Part shown: in pieces, positions 16,128-24,607 of the stretch
How the letters are laid out: each line of letters begins with the position of its first letter
How positions within the stretch are numbered: the stretch's first letter is position 1
Source: Rubrivivax albus
GTDB taxonomy: Bacteria > Pseudomonadota > Gammaproteobacteria > Burkholderiales > Burkholderiaceae_C
Direction of reading: 5' to 3'
Assembly (NCBI RefSeq): GCF_004016515.1
Contig: NZ_SACT01000009.1
Span: 1 to 64,000, forward strand
Length of the DNA stretch: 64,000 nucleotides
The notes under the pieces: model-generated
Databases searched by the model: none
Told to the model about the DNA's origin: nothing
What the model saw: only the letters and a program-made list of their open reading frames with translations
Made by a program: the position numbers and the translations under genes

Positions 16128-18860
16128 ATGGACGAAACCCGCTGGCGCCGGCTGCAGGCGTTGTTCGCCGAGGCCGTGGACCTGGCGGAGCCGGCGCGCG
16201 CCGAATACATCGCGAAGGCCTGCGGCACGGACGCGGCGCTGGCCGATGCCCTGCGCAGCCTGCTCCAGGCGGACGCCGCCACGGATGCATCCAAGGGTCA
16301 GGACCCCGTGCCCGCCGCCGTGGCGCAAGCCGCGGCACAGTGGGTGGCCGAGGGTCGGCGCGGCCTCGTCGGGGAGCGCCTGGGCCCGTGGCGCATCACC
16401 GCGCATCTGGCCGACGGTGGCATGGGCGCGGTCTACCTTGCCGAGCGTGCCGACGACCAGTACGAACAGGTGGCGGCGGTCAAGTTGCTGAACCCCGCGC
16501 TGGTCGGCGACGACTCGCGGGCCCGCCTGGCGGCAGAGCGTCAGATCCTGGCCCGGCTGACGCACCCGCATATCGCGCGCCTGCTCGACGGTGGCACCAC
16601 CGCCGACGGCGCGCCCTACCTGGTGATGGAGTTCGTCGACGGCGAACCCATCGACGCCTGGTGCCAGCACCAGGGCCTGGGCACCGCGGCACGCCTGCGC
16701 CTGTTCGCGCAGGTTTGTCGTGCCGTGGACCACGCGCACCGCAACCTCGTCGTGCACCGCGACCTGAAGCCGAGCAACATCCTCGTCGATGGCAGCGGCG
16801 TCCCCAAGCTGCTGGACTTCGGCATTGCGCGGCTGCTCGACGCCGAGGGCGTCACGCGCAGCGGCGAGCGCCTGCTGACGCCCAGCCACGCGGCCCCGGA
16901 GCAGGTGACCGGCGGGCCGGTGACGACGGCCACCGACGTCTATGCCCTGGGCGTGCTGCTCTACGACCTGCTGACCGGGCGCCTGCCGCATGCCGACACG
17001 CCGGGCAACCCGGCGGCGCTGGCCCGTGCCATCGTGGAGACCGAGCCGCCGCGGCCCAGCGATGCTGTCTCCGACGGCAGCAGCCGCCGCCTGCAGGCAC
17101 AGGGTGAGCGCGGCGGGCGGCTGTCGCCCGAGCGCCTGGCGCGCGAGTTGCAGGGCGACCTGGACAACATCGTGCTGATGGCGCTGCGCAAGGAGCCGGA
17201 GCGACGCTACGAGAGCGCGCAGGCGCTGGCGCAGGACATCGAGCGCTTCCTGGCGCACCGGCCCGTGCAGGCGCGGCGCGACACGCTGATGTACCGCGGC
17301 AGCAAGTTCCTGCGCCGGCACCCGGTGAGCGTGCCGGTGTCCGCGGTCGCCATCGTGCTGGCCGTGGGCGGGACGGCGGCTTTCACCTGGCGGCTGGCCG
17401 ACGAGCGCAACCGTGCCCTGGCCGCCGAGCGCAGCGCCCAGCGCACGGCCGACTTCACGGCCACGCTGCTGGAGAGCACGCAGGCGGAAGAGGGCGCCGC
17501 GCGGGACGTCACCGTGCGCGACCTGCTGGACAAGGCAGCCGGGCGCATCGAGGCCGAACTGCAGGCCGATCCCGAGGTGGCCGGCCGGCTGCGCAGTGCG
17601 CTGGGGCGGGCGTACCACAGCTGGAGCGCTTACGAGCAGGCGCTGCAGATGCACCAGTCGGCGCTGCAGCTGCTGCGGTCGCAGCACACCGGCCCGCACC
17701 GTGAGGTGGCCCGCGTGCTGTCGTCGCTGTCGGACATCACGCACGACCAAGGCGAGCTCGATGCCTCGCTGGACTGGGCGCTGCAGGCCGAGACCATGTG
17801 GCGGGAGGTCGGCACACCGGCCGAGCAGGCCGACGCGCAGGTGCTGCTGGGTGCCTCGTACAACGCGCTGCGCCGACACGCCGACGCCGAGCCGGTGTTC
17901 CGCCGCGCGCTGGCCACGCTGCGCGGGCTCGACGGCGGCCGCGACAGCGAGGGCCTGGCCAACGCCATTTTCTACCTGGCCTACAACCTGTACTCGACCG
18001 GTCAACTCGACGAGGCCCTGACCCTGTACGAAGAGACCGTGGCCATGCGGCGGCGCATGAAGGCGCCCGATGTCCGGCTTGGCGAGCTGCTGCGGCACGT
18101 GGCCCTGGTGCACTACGAACGGGGTGCCATCGAAGCCGCGGAGGCGGCGGCCCGCGAGGCGCTGCAGCGTCTGCTGGCCGCCTATGGCGATCGGGGGCAT
18201 CCCTTGCTGGCCGGTGCGCAGCGGCTGCTGGCGGGCCTGCTGATCGAGCGTGGACAGATCGACGAGGCGGCCCGGCTCACGGCGGAATCGCTGGCCACCG
18301 ACCGCAGGCACGCCGGTGAACGACACCGCTGGACGGCGGGTTCCCTGGACTGGCACGGTCTGGCGCTGATGCACCAGGGGCGGTTGACGGAAGCCCGGCA
18401 GATGACCGAGCTTTCGCTGTCGATCCGGCGCGAGGTGCTGCCGGCCGACCATGGCGACCTCGTGCGCTCGCACCTGATGCTCGGCCGCATCGCGCTGGCG
18501 GATGGGCAGCCGGCATCGGCGGAGCGCCACCTGCGCGAGGCACTGCGGGTGGCCCGGGTCGGCGAGAACCTGCACCGGGCACCGACCGAGGACGTGCTGA
18601 TCGTGCTGGGTCGTGCCGTGGCGATGCAGGGCCGGCGTGAGGAGGGGCGCGCGCTGACGGCGGAAGGGGCGGCCATGCGCCGCATCGGGCACCACCGGCG
18701 CCAGGTGGCCGAGGCCCTGCTGGGCCTGCCGCCCTTCGTGGCGACCGCGTCGCCGGAGGCCACCGACCTGGCGACCCGGCTGCGCGACGAGCTTGTACAG
18801 CGCCTGGGGCCAGAGGCACCGTCGGTGTTCGAACTGGACCGCAGCTTGGGGGCTCGGTAG
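16128..18860 (+). CDS. Membrane-anchored Ser/Thr protein kinase with TPR repeats
   Basis: Protein of 910 residues from the ATG at 16128 (a GTG two codons earlier is possible). After an 85-residue helical N-terminus comes a eukaryotic-type kinase domain: glycine loop LADGGMGAVYLAE, ATP lysine near 119, catalytic loop VVHRDLKPSNIL, then DFGIA and the APEQ motif. All key residues are present. One membrane segment near residues 393-415 (SVPVSAVAIVLAVGGTAAFTW) is followed by a C-terminal half made of tetratricopeptide-like repeats, likely periplasmic. Homologs often lie beside an ECF sigma factor gene; none is present here. It is monocistronic between the sugar-acid operon and argF. Targets are unknown. 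Confidence 0.88.
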   Translation: MDETRWRRLQALFAEAVDLAEPARAEYIAKACGTDAALADALRSLLQADAATDASKGQDPVPAAVAQAAAQWVAEGRRGLVGERLGPWRITAHLADGGMGAVYLAERADDQYEQVAAVKLLNPALVGDDSRARLAAERQILARLTHPHIARLLDGGTTADGAPYLVMEFVDGEPIDAWCQHQGLGTAARLRLFAQVCRAVDHAHRNLVVHRDLKPSNILVDGSGVPKLLDFGIARLLDAEGVTRSGERLLTPSHAAPEQVTGGPVTTATDVYALGVLLYDLLTGRLPHADTPGNPAALARAIVETEPPRPSDAVSDGSSRRLQAQGERGGRLSPERLARELQGDLDNIVLMALRKEPERRYESAQALAQDIERFLAHRPVQARRDTLMYRGSKFLRRHPVSVPVSAVAIVLAVGGTAAFTWRLADERNRALAAERSAQRTADFTATLLESTQAEEGAARDVTVRDLLDKAAGRIEAELQADPEVAGRLRSALGRAYHSWSAYEQALQMHQSALQLLRSQHTGPHREVARVLSSLSDITHDQGELDASLDWALQAETMWREVGTPAEQADAQVLLGASYNALRRHADAEPVFRRALATLRGLDGGRDSEGLANAIFYLAYNLYSTGQLDEALTLYEETVAMRRRMKAPDVRLGELLRHVALVHYERGAIEAAEAAAREALQRLLAAYGDRGHPLLAGAQRLLAGLLIERGQIDEAARLTAESLATDRRHAGERHRWTAGSLDWHGLALMHQGRLTEARQMTELSLSIRREVLPADHGDLVRSHLMLGRIALADGQPASAERHLREALRVARVGENLHRAPTEDVLIVLGRAVAMQGRREEGRALTAEGAAMRRIGHHRRQVAEALLGLPPFVATASPEATDLATRLRDELVQRLGPEAPSVFELDRSLGAR

Positions 18861-18886
18861 GCCCCACTCGGCGGGGCGTCGTGGCT

Positions 18887-19024
18887 TCCCACGACCGCGA
18901 TGAGCTCGGTCGCTTCGCCCGGCGCGGAGCAGTCGGCAGGGACTGTTCTGGAGGGGGCTCCCACGACCTCGCAGAGCTCGGTCGCTTCGCCAGGCGCAGA
19001 ACAGTCCGCAGGGACTGTTCTGCG
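18887..19024. repeat. Tandem 72-bp repeat, each copy ending in a dyad symmetry
   Basis: Two copies begin with TCCCACGACC at 18887 and 18959, a period of 72 bp, and share GAGCTCGGTCGCTTCGCC and GGACTGTTCT-type ends. The second copy carries a perfect 13-bp stem (CGCAGAACAGTCC at 18995-19007, complement at 19012-19024) around a four-base loop. In the first copy the stem is 18927-18934 with 18941-18948 and includes one G-T pair. It fills the gap between the convergent kinase and argF genes, so it may end transcription from both sides. Confidence 0.75.
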
Positions 19025-19031
19025 TCCGGGC

Positions 19032-19964
19032 TCAGCCCACGCGGCCGATCAGCAGGTATTCCATCAGGGCCTTCTGCACGTGCATGCGGTTCTCCGCCTC
19101 GTCCCAGACCACGCTCTGCGGGCCGTCGATGACCTCGGCGGCCACTTCCTCGCCACGGTGGGCGGGAAGGCAGTGCATGAACAGCGCGTCGGGCTGCGCC
19201 AGCTGCATCATCTGCACGTCGACGCACCAGTCGGCAAAGGCGGCGCGGCGGGCTTCGTTCTCGGCCTCGTAGCCCATGCTGGTCCAGACGTCCGTGGTCA
19301 CCAGGTGCGCGCCGGCGCAGGCGGCGGCCGGGCTCTTGAAAAGCTTCAGGCAGCCGGGGTTCTGGACGCCGGCGACCGCCGGGTCGATCTCGTAGCCGCC
19401 GGGCGTGCTCACGTGCAGCGTGAAGCCCAGGATGTCGGCCGCCTGCAGCCAGGTGTTGGCCATGTTGTTGCCGTCGCCGACCCATGCCACCACCTTGCCC
19501 TGGATGGATCCCCGGTGCTCGATGAAGGTGAAGATGTCGGCCAGAATCTGGCAGGGGTGGTATTCGTTGGTCAGGCCGTTGATCACCGGCACGCGTGAAT
19601 GCGCCGCGAAGGCCTCGAGCTTGGCCTGCTCGTAGGTGCGGATCATCACCAGGTCGACCATGCGGCTGATGACGCGCGCGCTGTCCTCGATGGGCTCGGC
19701 GCGGCCGAGCTGGCTGTCGCCGGTGGTCAGGTGCACCACCGAGCCGCCCATCTGGTACATGCCGGCCTCGAAGCTGACGCGGGTGCGCGTGCTGGCCTTC
19801 TCGAAGATCATCGCCAGCGTGCGGTCCACCAGCGGCTGGTACTTCTCGTAGTTCTTGAAGCGCGTCTTGATGATGCGCGTGCGCTCAAGCAGGTAGGCGT
19901 ATTCCTCGGCGCGGAAGTCCTTGAACTGCAGGTAGTGCTTCATCAGCGTGTCGCCGGGTTTCAT
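19032..19964 (-). CDS. argF: Ornithine carbamoyltransferase
   Basis: Anabolic enzyme of arginine synthesis, 310 residues, converting ornithine and carbamoyl phosphate to citrulline. The carbamoyl-phosphate motif appears as EKASTRTRVSFE near 52-63. HPCQILAD and the ornithine-binding HCLPAHRGEE are also visible. Length matches the family. It follows argD on the same strand after a 76 bp gap that contains a GC-rich repeat, so argD-argF form a small arginine operon. No ARG-box-like operator was recognised before it. Confidence 0.96.
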   Translation of the reverse strand: MKPGDTLMKHYLQFKDFRAEEYAYLLERTRIIKTRFKNYEKYQPLVDRTLAMIFEKASTRTRVSFEAGMYQMGGSVVHLTTGDSQLGRAEPIEDSARVISRMVDLVMIRTYEQAKLEAFAAHSRVPVINGLTNEYHPCQILADIFTFIEHRGSIQGKVVAWVGDGNNMANTWLQAADILGFTLHVSTPGGYEIDPAVAGVQNPGCLKLFKSPAAACAGAHLVTTDVWTSMGYEAENEARRAAFADWCVDVQMMQLAQPDALFMHCLPAHRGEEVAAEVIDGPQSVVWDEAENRMHVQKALMEYLLIGRVG

Positions 19965-19969
19965 GTCGG

Positions 19970-20036
19970 CTCCGCACGGCCGCCCGAAGGGGCCGACGCG
20001 CCCCCGTGGGGGGCTGCGAACGGAGCGAGCTGGGGG
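19970..20036. repeat. GC-rich intergenic repeat between argD and argF
   Basis: This 67 bp stretch contains a short GC hairpin (GCCCCC and GGGGGC around two bases near 20001-20015) followed by GAACGGAGCGAGCTGGGGGG. Sequences of this style are common between genes in Burkholderiales, as far as I recall, and probably form a dispersed repeat family. No second copy is obvious in the window. Confidence 0.45.
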
Positions 20037-20040
20037 GTAC

Positions 20041-21243
20041 TCATTCTGAAAGGAAGTCCCGGATCACCGGTACCAGGATCTGCACGATCTGATCGGCCTC
20101 GTCGGCGCTGAGGATCAGCGGCGGCACCAGGCGCACGACGCGGTCGGCGGTGACGCTGAGCATCAGGCCAGCGTCGGCGGCGCGCTGCAGGATCGCGCCG
20201 CAGGGGCGGTCGAGCTCGATGCCGATCATCAGGCCGGCGCCGCGCACTTCCTTCACGCCGGAGACGCCTTCCAGGCCGCGCTTCAAGCCGTCGGACAGCC
20301 GCGCGCCGATGACCGCTGCGTTCTCCAGGAGGCCATCTTCCTCCATGATGCGCAGTGTCTCGACGCCGGCACGCATGGACAGCGGGTTGCCGCCAAAGGT
20401 GGTGCCGTGGTTGCCGGGCCCGAAGATGTTCACTGCCTTCGGACCGCAGACCACGGCACCGATCGGCACGCCCGAGCCCAGGCCCTTGGCCAGCGGCATC
20501 ACGTCGGGCTTCACGCCGGCCCACTGGTGCGCGAACCACTTGCCGGTGCGGCCGATGCCGCACTGCACCTCGTCGAGCATCAGCAGCCAGTCCTGGCGGT
20601 CGCACAGCGCGCGCAGGCCTTGCAGGTAGTCCCAGCGGGCCGGGTGGATGCCGCCTTCGCCCTGGATGGTCTCCAGGAACACGGCCACCACGTTGGGGTT
20701 GTCGCGGGCGGCCTTCTCCACCGCTGCCAGGTCGTTCAGCGGCACACGCACGAAGCCTTCCACCAGCGGGCCGAAGCCGGCCTGCACCTTCGGGTTGCCG
20801 GTGGCCGACAGCGTGGCGATCGAACGGCCGTGGAAGGCTGCCTCGTAGACGATGATCTCCGGGCGCTCGATGCCCTTGTCGTGGCCGAACTTGCGCGCCA
20901 GCTTCAGCGCGGCTTCGTTCGCCTCCAGCCCGGTGCTGCAGAAGAAGGCGCCCGACAGCCCGGACAGCGCGCACAGCTTGGCGCCCAGCTGCTCCTGCAG
21001 TGGTACCTCGTAGTAGTTGGAGCAGTGGATCAGCTTGCCGATCTGGTCCTGCAGCGCCGGCACCAGCTTGGGGTGGGCGTGGCCGAGCGTGTTGACGGCG
21101 ATGCCGCCCAGGCCGTCCAGGTAGCGCTTGCCGTTGGTGTCCCAGACGCGGCAGCCCTGGCCATGGCTGAGCGCGATCGGCAGCCGGCCATAGGTGTTGA
21201 GCACGTGGGGCATCGGCCGCGTCGTCGAGTCCGGTGCAGTCAT
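20041..21243 (-). CDS. argD: Acetylornithine aminotransferase
   Basis: Class III PLP-dependent aminotransferase of 400 residues from the ATG at 21243. It transfers the amino group between glutamate and N-acetylglutamate semialdehyde in arginine synthesis, and may double as succinyldiaminopimelate aminotransferase. Visible features are STGLEANEAALKLAR, the PLP-stacking EAAFHGRS, the aspartate in LMLDEVQCGIGRTG, and the PLP lysine in MPLAKGLGSGVPIGA. An upstream extension of 29 codons is open but lacks family similarity. It precedes argF in the same direction, which supports an arginine role over other class III transaminases. Confidence 0.93.
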   Translation of the reverse strand: MTAPDSTTRPMPHVLNTYGRLPIALSHGQGCRVWDTNGKRYLDGLGGIAVNTLGHAHPKLVPALQDQIGKLIHCSNYYEVPLQEQLGAKLCALSGLSGAFFCSTGLEANEAALKLARKFGHDKGIERPEIIVYEAAFHGRSIATLSATGNPKVQAGFGPLVEGFVRVPLNDLAAVEKAARDNPNVVAVFLETIQGEGGIHPARWDYLQGLRALCDRQDWLLMLDEVQCGIGRTGKWFAHQWAGVKPDVMPLAKGLGSGVPIGAVVCGPKAVNIFGPGNHGTTFGGNPLSMRAGVETLRIMEEDGLLENAAVIGARLSDGLKRGLEGVSGVKEVRGAGLMIGIELDRPCGAILQRAADAGLMLSVTADRVVRLVPPLILSADEADQIVQILVPVIRDFLSE

Positions 21244-21344
21244 CGGCAAGGTCCTTGCGCAGGGTCGGAGGCCGATGATTCTAGGCGCCTGCAGCCGGGT
21301 GGATGCTGCAACGCAGCAGAACCGGGGCACAATCGCGGGTTCCG

Positions 21345-21650
21345 ATGAGCAGCACCGGCCAATACACCATTCGAGGCGTCACGCAGGACGGTCGCCCGTT
21401 CAGGCCCAGCGATTGGGCCGAACGCCTGGCCGGTGCCATGTCCTCGTTCAGGCCGGGCGGCGGGGCCGGAGGGCCCGGCGCGCACATTGGCTATTCGCCG
21501 TACTGCTTTCCGCGCGTGGTGGGCGGCGTGAAGTGCGTGATCGTCGACGAGGCCCTGCGCGGCATCGAACCCATGGCCTGGGACTTCGTGATGAACTTCG
21601 CCCGTGACAATGGCCTGACCGTCGTCGACGGCGCGGCGCCGGCCGATTGA
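21345..21650 (+). CDS. DUF3579 domain-containing protein
   Basis: Small protein of 101 residues from the ATG at 21345. It matches the betaproteobacterial DUF3579 family, known for the layout IRGVTQDGRPFRPSDWAERL, then SPYCFPRVVGGVKCVIVDEAL, then a C-terminal helix with AWDFVMNFARDNGL. No signal peptide or membrane segment is present. It is divergent from argD and convergent with rpsT, sharing a bidirectional terminator with the latter. This neighbourhood is conserved in Burkholderiales. Function is unknown. Confidence 0.85.
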   Translation: MSSTGQYTIRGVTQDGRPFRPSDWAERLAGAMSSFRPGGGAGGPGAHIGYSPYCFPRVVGGVKCVIVDEALRGIEPMAWDFVMNFARDNGLTVVDGAAPAD

Positions 21651-21693
21651 GCCTGCCGACGATCGGACTCCCTGGCGTATGCCCGAATGACAA

Positions 21694-21716
21694 AAGGGCC
21701 TGCTGTGCAGGCCCTT
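21694..21716. terminator. Bidirectional intrinsic terminator between DUF3579 gene and rpsT
   Basis: AAGGGCCTGC and GCAGGCCCTT form a perfect ten-base-pair stem around a three-base loop. On the minus strand the stem is followed by TTTTG, giving a good terminator for rpsT, whose stop lies 35 bp away. On the plus strand the tract is TTCTTG, a weaker end for the DUF3579 gene. Confidence 0.85.
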
Positions 21717-21751
21717 CTTGCGTGCAGGCAGCGCGCCTGCGGCGAGCCGCG

Positions 21752-22057
21752 TCAGGCGGCAGCGGTCGCCAGCGCCTTCACCTTGGCCGCCAGGCGGCTC
21801 TTGTGGCGGGCGGCCTTGTTCTTGTGGAAGATGCCCTTGTCGGCCACCGAGTCGATGACCTTCTGCGCATGCTTGAACAGGTCGGTCGCCTTGTCGGCAT
21901 CACCGCCGGCCACCGCCTTCTGCACGTTCTTGATGACGGTGCGGAAGTGCGAGCGCAAGGAAGAGTTGTGCGCGTTCAGCTTGACGTCCTGGCGCGCGCG
22001 CTTGCGGCCGGAGGCGAGGCGGACAGTCTTCTTCTTGGCTTTGGACGAGGTGGCCAT
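21752..22057 (-). CDS. rpsT: 30S ribosomal protein S20
   Basis: Primary 16S-rRNA-binding protein of 101 residues, rich in Lys, Arg and Ala. The start MATSSKAKKKTVRLASGRKRARQ is somewhat longer than the usual MANSAQARKRARQ, but the core LRSHFRTVIKNVQKAVA and the C-terminal GIFHKNKAARHKSRLAAKV are characteristic. It is transcribed alone from a strong promoter at 22107-22135 and ends at a strong terminator. It is divergent from murJ, the usual arrangement in this group. Confidence 0.97.
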   Translation of the reverse strand: MATSSKAKKKTVRLASGRKRARQDVKLNAHNSSLRSHFRTVIKNVQKAVAGGDADKATDLFKHAQKVIDSVADKGIFHKNKAARHKSRLAAKVKALATAAA

Positions 22058-22106
22058 GCTGTAGGGGTTGAACCTTCGTAAGGTGCGTTAGGTGCAAAGA
22101 CCATCG

Positions 22107-22135
22107 AGTATAGCATGCGGAAGCAGACCGTGCAA
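22107..22135 (-). promoter_or_regulatory. Sigma-70 promoter of rpsT
   Basis: On the minus strand TTGCAC (22130-22135) is separated by exactly 17 bp from TATACT (22107-22112). Both hexamers are near consensus, giving a leader of about 40 bases before the rpsT ATG. The quality fits a ribosomal protein gene. Confidence 0.75.
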
Positions 22136-22172
22136 TGACGGCCGGGCGGCCCGCTAGAATGCCGCGCTTCCG

Positions 22173-23729
22173 ATGAACCTGCTGAAGTCCGCCTCCATCG
22201 TCTCGCTGCTGACGCTTGCCTCGCGCGTGACGGGCCTGGTGCGGGAACAGCTGGTGGCCGCCACCTTCGGCGCCAGCGCCGCCACCGATGCTTTCAATGT
22301 GGCGTTCCGCCTGCCCAACCTGTTCCGCCGGCTCTTCGCGGAAGGGGCATTCTCGCAGGCGTTCGTGCCGGTGCTGGCCGCCACGCGCACCCAGGAGGGC
22401 GATGCGGCCACCAAGGCCCTGGTCGATGCCGTGGCCACCCTGCTGGCCTGGGCGCTGGTGGGGCTGTGCGTGGTGGGTGTTGCCGGCGCGCCGGTGCTGG
22501 TCTGGCTCATCGGTTCGGGCCTGGAGCGCTTCGACACCGCCGTACTGCTGACGCGGCTGATGTTCCCGTACATCGGCTTCATGTCCCTGGTGGCGCTGGC
22601 CGCCGGCATCCTCAACACCTGGAAGCGTTTTGCGGTGCCCGCGGCGACGCCGGTGCTGCTGAACCTGTGCTTCATCGCGGCGGCCTGGTGGGGCGCGCCG
22701 GCCTTCGAACGCCGGGACTGGGACCCGATCCTGGCGCTGGCGGCGGGCGTGATGGCCGGTGGTCTGCTGCAACTGGCGGTGCAGGTGCCGGCACTGGCCC
22801 GGCTGGGACTGCTGCCGCGGGTGTCGCTGCTGCCGGGGCGTATCGCGGCGGCGTGGCGCCACCCGGGCGTGGTACGCGTGCTGCGGCAGATGGCGCCGGC
22901 GCTGCTGGGCGTGTCGGTGGCCCAGGTGTCGCTGGTGATCAACACGCAGATCGCTTCCCATGTCGGCGTCGGCGCTGTGTCGTGGCTGACCTATGCCGAC
23001 CGCCTGATGGAGTTCCCGACCGCGCTGCTCGGCGTGGCGCTGGGCGTGGTGCTGCTGCCGCAGTTGTCGGCCGCTCGAGCGGGCAGCGATGCCGAGGCCT
23101 ATTCCGGCCTGCTCGACTGGGGCCTGCGCCTGGTGCTGGTGCTGGCGCTGCCCTGTGCGATCGCGCTGCTGGTGTTCCCCGAGGCGCTGATCGCGGTGCT
23201 GTTCCACTATGGCGCCTTCTCGGCGCGCGACGTGGCGATGACGGTGATGGCGTTGCAGGGCTACGGTTTCGGCCTGCTGGGCCTGATCGGCCTGAAGATC
23301 CTGGCGCCCGGCTTCTATGCGCGCGAGGACGTCAAGACACCGATGAAGGTGGCGGTGGTGGCCTTGGTGCTCACGCAGGCCATGAACCTCGTCTTCGTGC
23401 CCTGGCTGGGGCATGCGGGCCTGGCCTTGTCTATCGGTGTCGCGGCGCTGTTCAACGCGGCCACGCTGCTGGTGCTGCTGCGCCGTCGCGGGCTGTACAC
23501 GCCGGCGCCCGGCTGGGGCGGCTTCGCGCTGCGCGTCGGGGCAGCCAGCGCCGTGCTCGGCGGGCTGCTCGCCGTGGCCGCGCAGCGGATCGACTGGATC
23601 GCGCTGCAGGCCCACGCCGGCCAACGCGCGGGCGTCATCGCCGCCGTGCTGGGCGGGGTGGCACTGGTGTACTTCGTGCAGCTTCACCTGTCGGGCCTGC
23701 GCCTGGCAGCCTTCCTGCGCCGCGGGTGA
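22173..23729 (+). CDS. murJ: Lipid II flippase MurJ
   Basis: Inner-membrane protein of 518 residues with about 14 hydrophobic segments, which moves lipid II across the membrane for peptidoglycan synthesis. Family marks include ASRVTGLVREQLVAATFGASAATDAFNVAFRLPN at the N-terminus, with the central-cavity arginines, and RLFAEGAFSQAFVPV. Length and start match the MviN/MurJ family. A TAGAAT box at 22155-22160 may be its -10 element. The downstream SirB1 gene starts 3 bp after its stop. Confidence 0.96.
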   Translation: MNLLKSASIVSLLTLASRVTGLVREQLVAATFGASAATDAFNVAFRLPNLFRRLFAEGAFSQAFVPVLAATRTQEGDAATKALVDAVATLLAWALVGLCVVGVAGAPVLVWLIGSGLERFDTAVLLTRLMFPYIGFMSLVALAAGILNTWKRFAVPAATPVLLNLCFIAAAWWGAPAFERRDWDPILALAAGVMAGGLLQLAVQVPALARLGLLPRVSLLPGRIAAAWRHPGVVRVLRQMAPALLGVSVAQVSLVINTQIASHVGVGAVSWLTYADRLMEFPTALLGVALGVVLLPQLSAARAGSDAEAYSGLLDWGLRLVLVLALPCAIALLVFPEALIAVLFHYGAFSARDVAMTVMALQGYGFGLLGLIGLKILAPGFYAREDVKTPMKVAVVALVLTQAMNLVFVPWLGHAGLALSIGVAALFNAATLLVLLRRRGLYTPAPGWGGFALRVGAASAVLGGLLAVAAQRIDWIALQAHAGQRAGVIAAVLGGVALVYFVQLHLSGLRLAAFLRRG

Positions 23730-23732
23730 GTC

Positions 23733-24605
23733 ATGGCCGTCAAGCTGGACCTGACCACGCCACCGACACCGCTGCAGTACTTCGCGGCGCTGGTGGCGCA
23801 CGACGATGGCCTGCCGTTGCTGGAGGCTGCGGCGGCCATTGCCCAGCACGCCCAGCCATCGCTGGACACCCAGGCCGTGCTGGCCGAGGTCGACGCGCTG
23901 GGTGACGCGCTGCGCCGGCGCCTCCCGGCCGATGCCGGCGCGCTGCAGCGGCTGCAGATGCTGAACCGCTACTTCTTCCAGGAGCTCGGGTTCGCCGGCA
24001 ACCTGAACCACTACGAGGACCCGGCGAACTCCGACCTCTCGCAGGTCCTGGCGCGACGGCGCGGCATCCCGATCACGCTGGCGGTGCTCTACATGGAACT
24101 GGCCGCGCACGCCGGCCTGGCGGCCGGCGGCGTGTCCTTTCCCGGGCACTTCCTGGTCAAGCTGCACCTGCCACAGGGCGAGGTGGTGATGGACCCGTTC
24201 AGCGGCCGGTCACTGTCCCGCGACGAACTCGAGGAACGCCTGCAGCCCTGGCGTCGGCGCATGGCGCTGCCTGCCGAGGACGAGCCGCCGCTGGGCCTGT
24301 TCCTGCAGGCAGCCACGCCACGCGACATCCTGGCGCGCATGCTGCGCAACCTCAAGGCCATCCACCAGGCGGCGCACGACCTGCCGCAGCTGCTGTCCGT
24401 GCAGGAGCGCCTGGTGGCCCTGCTGCCCGACGACCCGCTGGAGCGCCGAGACCGTGCCCTCATCGACGGCCAGTTCGGCCGGCTGGATCGTGCATGCGAT
24501 GACCTGGCCGTGTACCTGCACGCCCACCCGGATGCCGATGACGCGCCTGCGCTGCGCCGGCAGCTGGCCCGGTGGCGGCAGTCGCCACCGGCCGCCCTGC
24601 ACTGA
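23733..24605 (+). CDS. SirB1-family transglutaminase-like/TPR protein
   Basis: Cytoplasmic protein of 290 residues. The N-terminal two thirds match the SirB1 (transglutaminase-like) family through LNRYFFQELGFAGNLNHYEDPANSDLSQVLARRRGIPITLAVLYMELA and GVSFPGHFLVKL. The cysteine of true transglutaminases is not seen. The C-terminal 90 residues are helical and TPR-like (ILARMLRNLKAIH and what follows). It is encoded between murJ and hda in one plus-strand run. Molecular function is not established. Confidence 0.85.
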   Translation: MAVKLDLTTPPTPLQYFAALVAHDDGLPLLEAAAAIAQHAQPSLDTQAVLAEVDALGDALRRRLPADAGALQRLQMLNRYFFQELGFAGNLNHYEDPANSDLSQVLARRRGIPITLAVLYMELAAHAGLAAGGVSFPGHFLVKLHLPQGEVVMDPFSGRSLSRDELEERLQPWRRRMALPAEDEPPLGLFLQAATPRDILARMLRNLKAIHQAAHDLPQLLSVQERLVALLPDDPLERRDRALIDGQFGRLDRACDDLAVYLHAHPDADDAPALRRQLARWRQSPPAALH

Positions 24606-24607
24606 CG

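Noticed and set aside
15936..18695. Open frame of 919 codons on the minus strand opposite the Ser/Thr kinase
   Set aside because: Antisense shadow; the kinase on the plus strand has all catalytic motifs.
21900..24167. Open frame of 755 codons on the minus strand opposite murJ
   Set aside because: Long but composed of Gln/His/Arg-rich sequence; murJ on the plus strand explains the region with clear family motifs.
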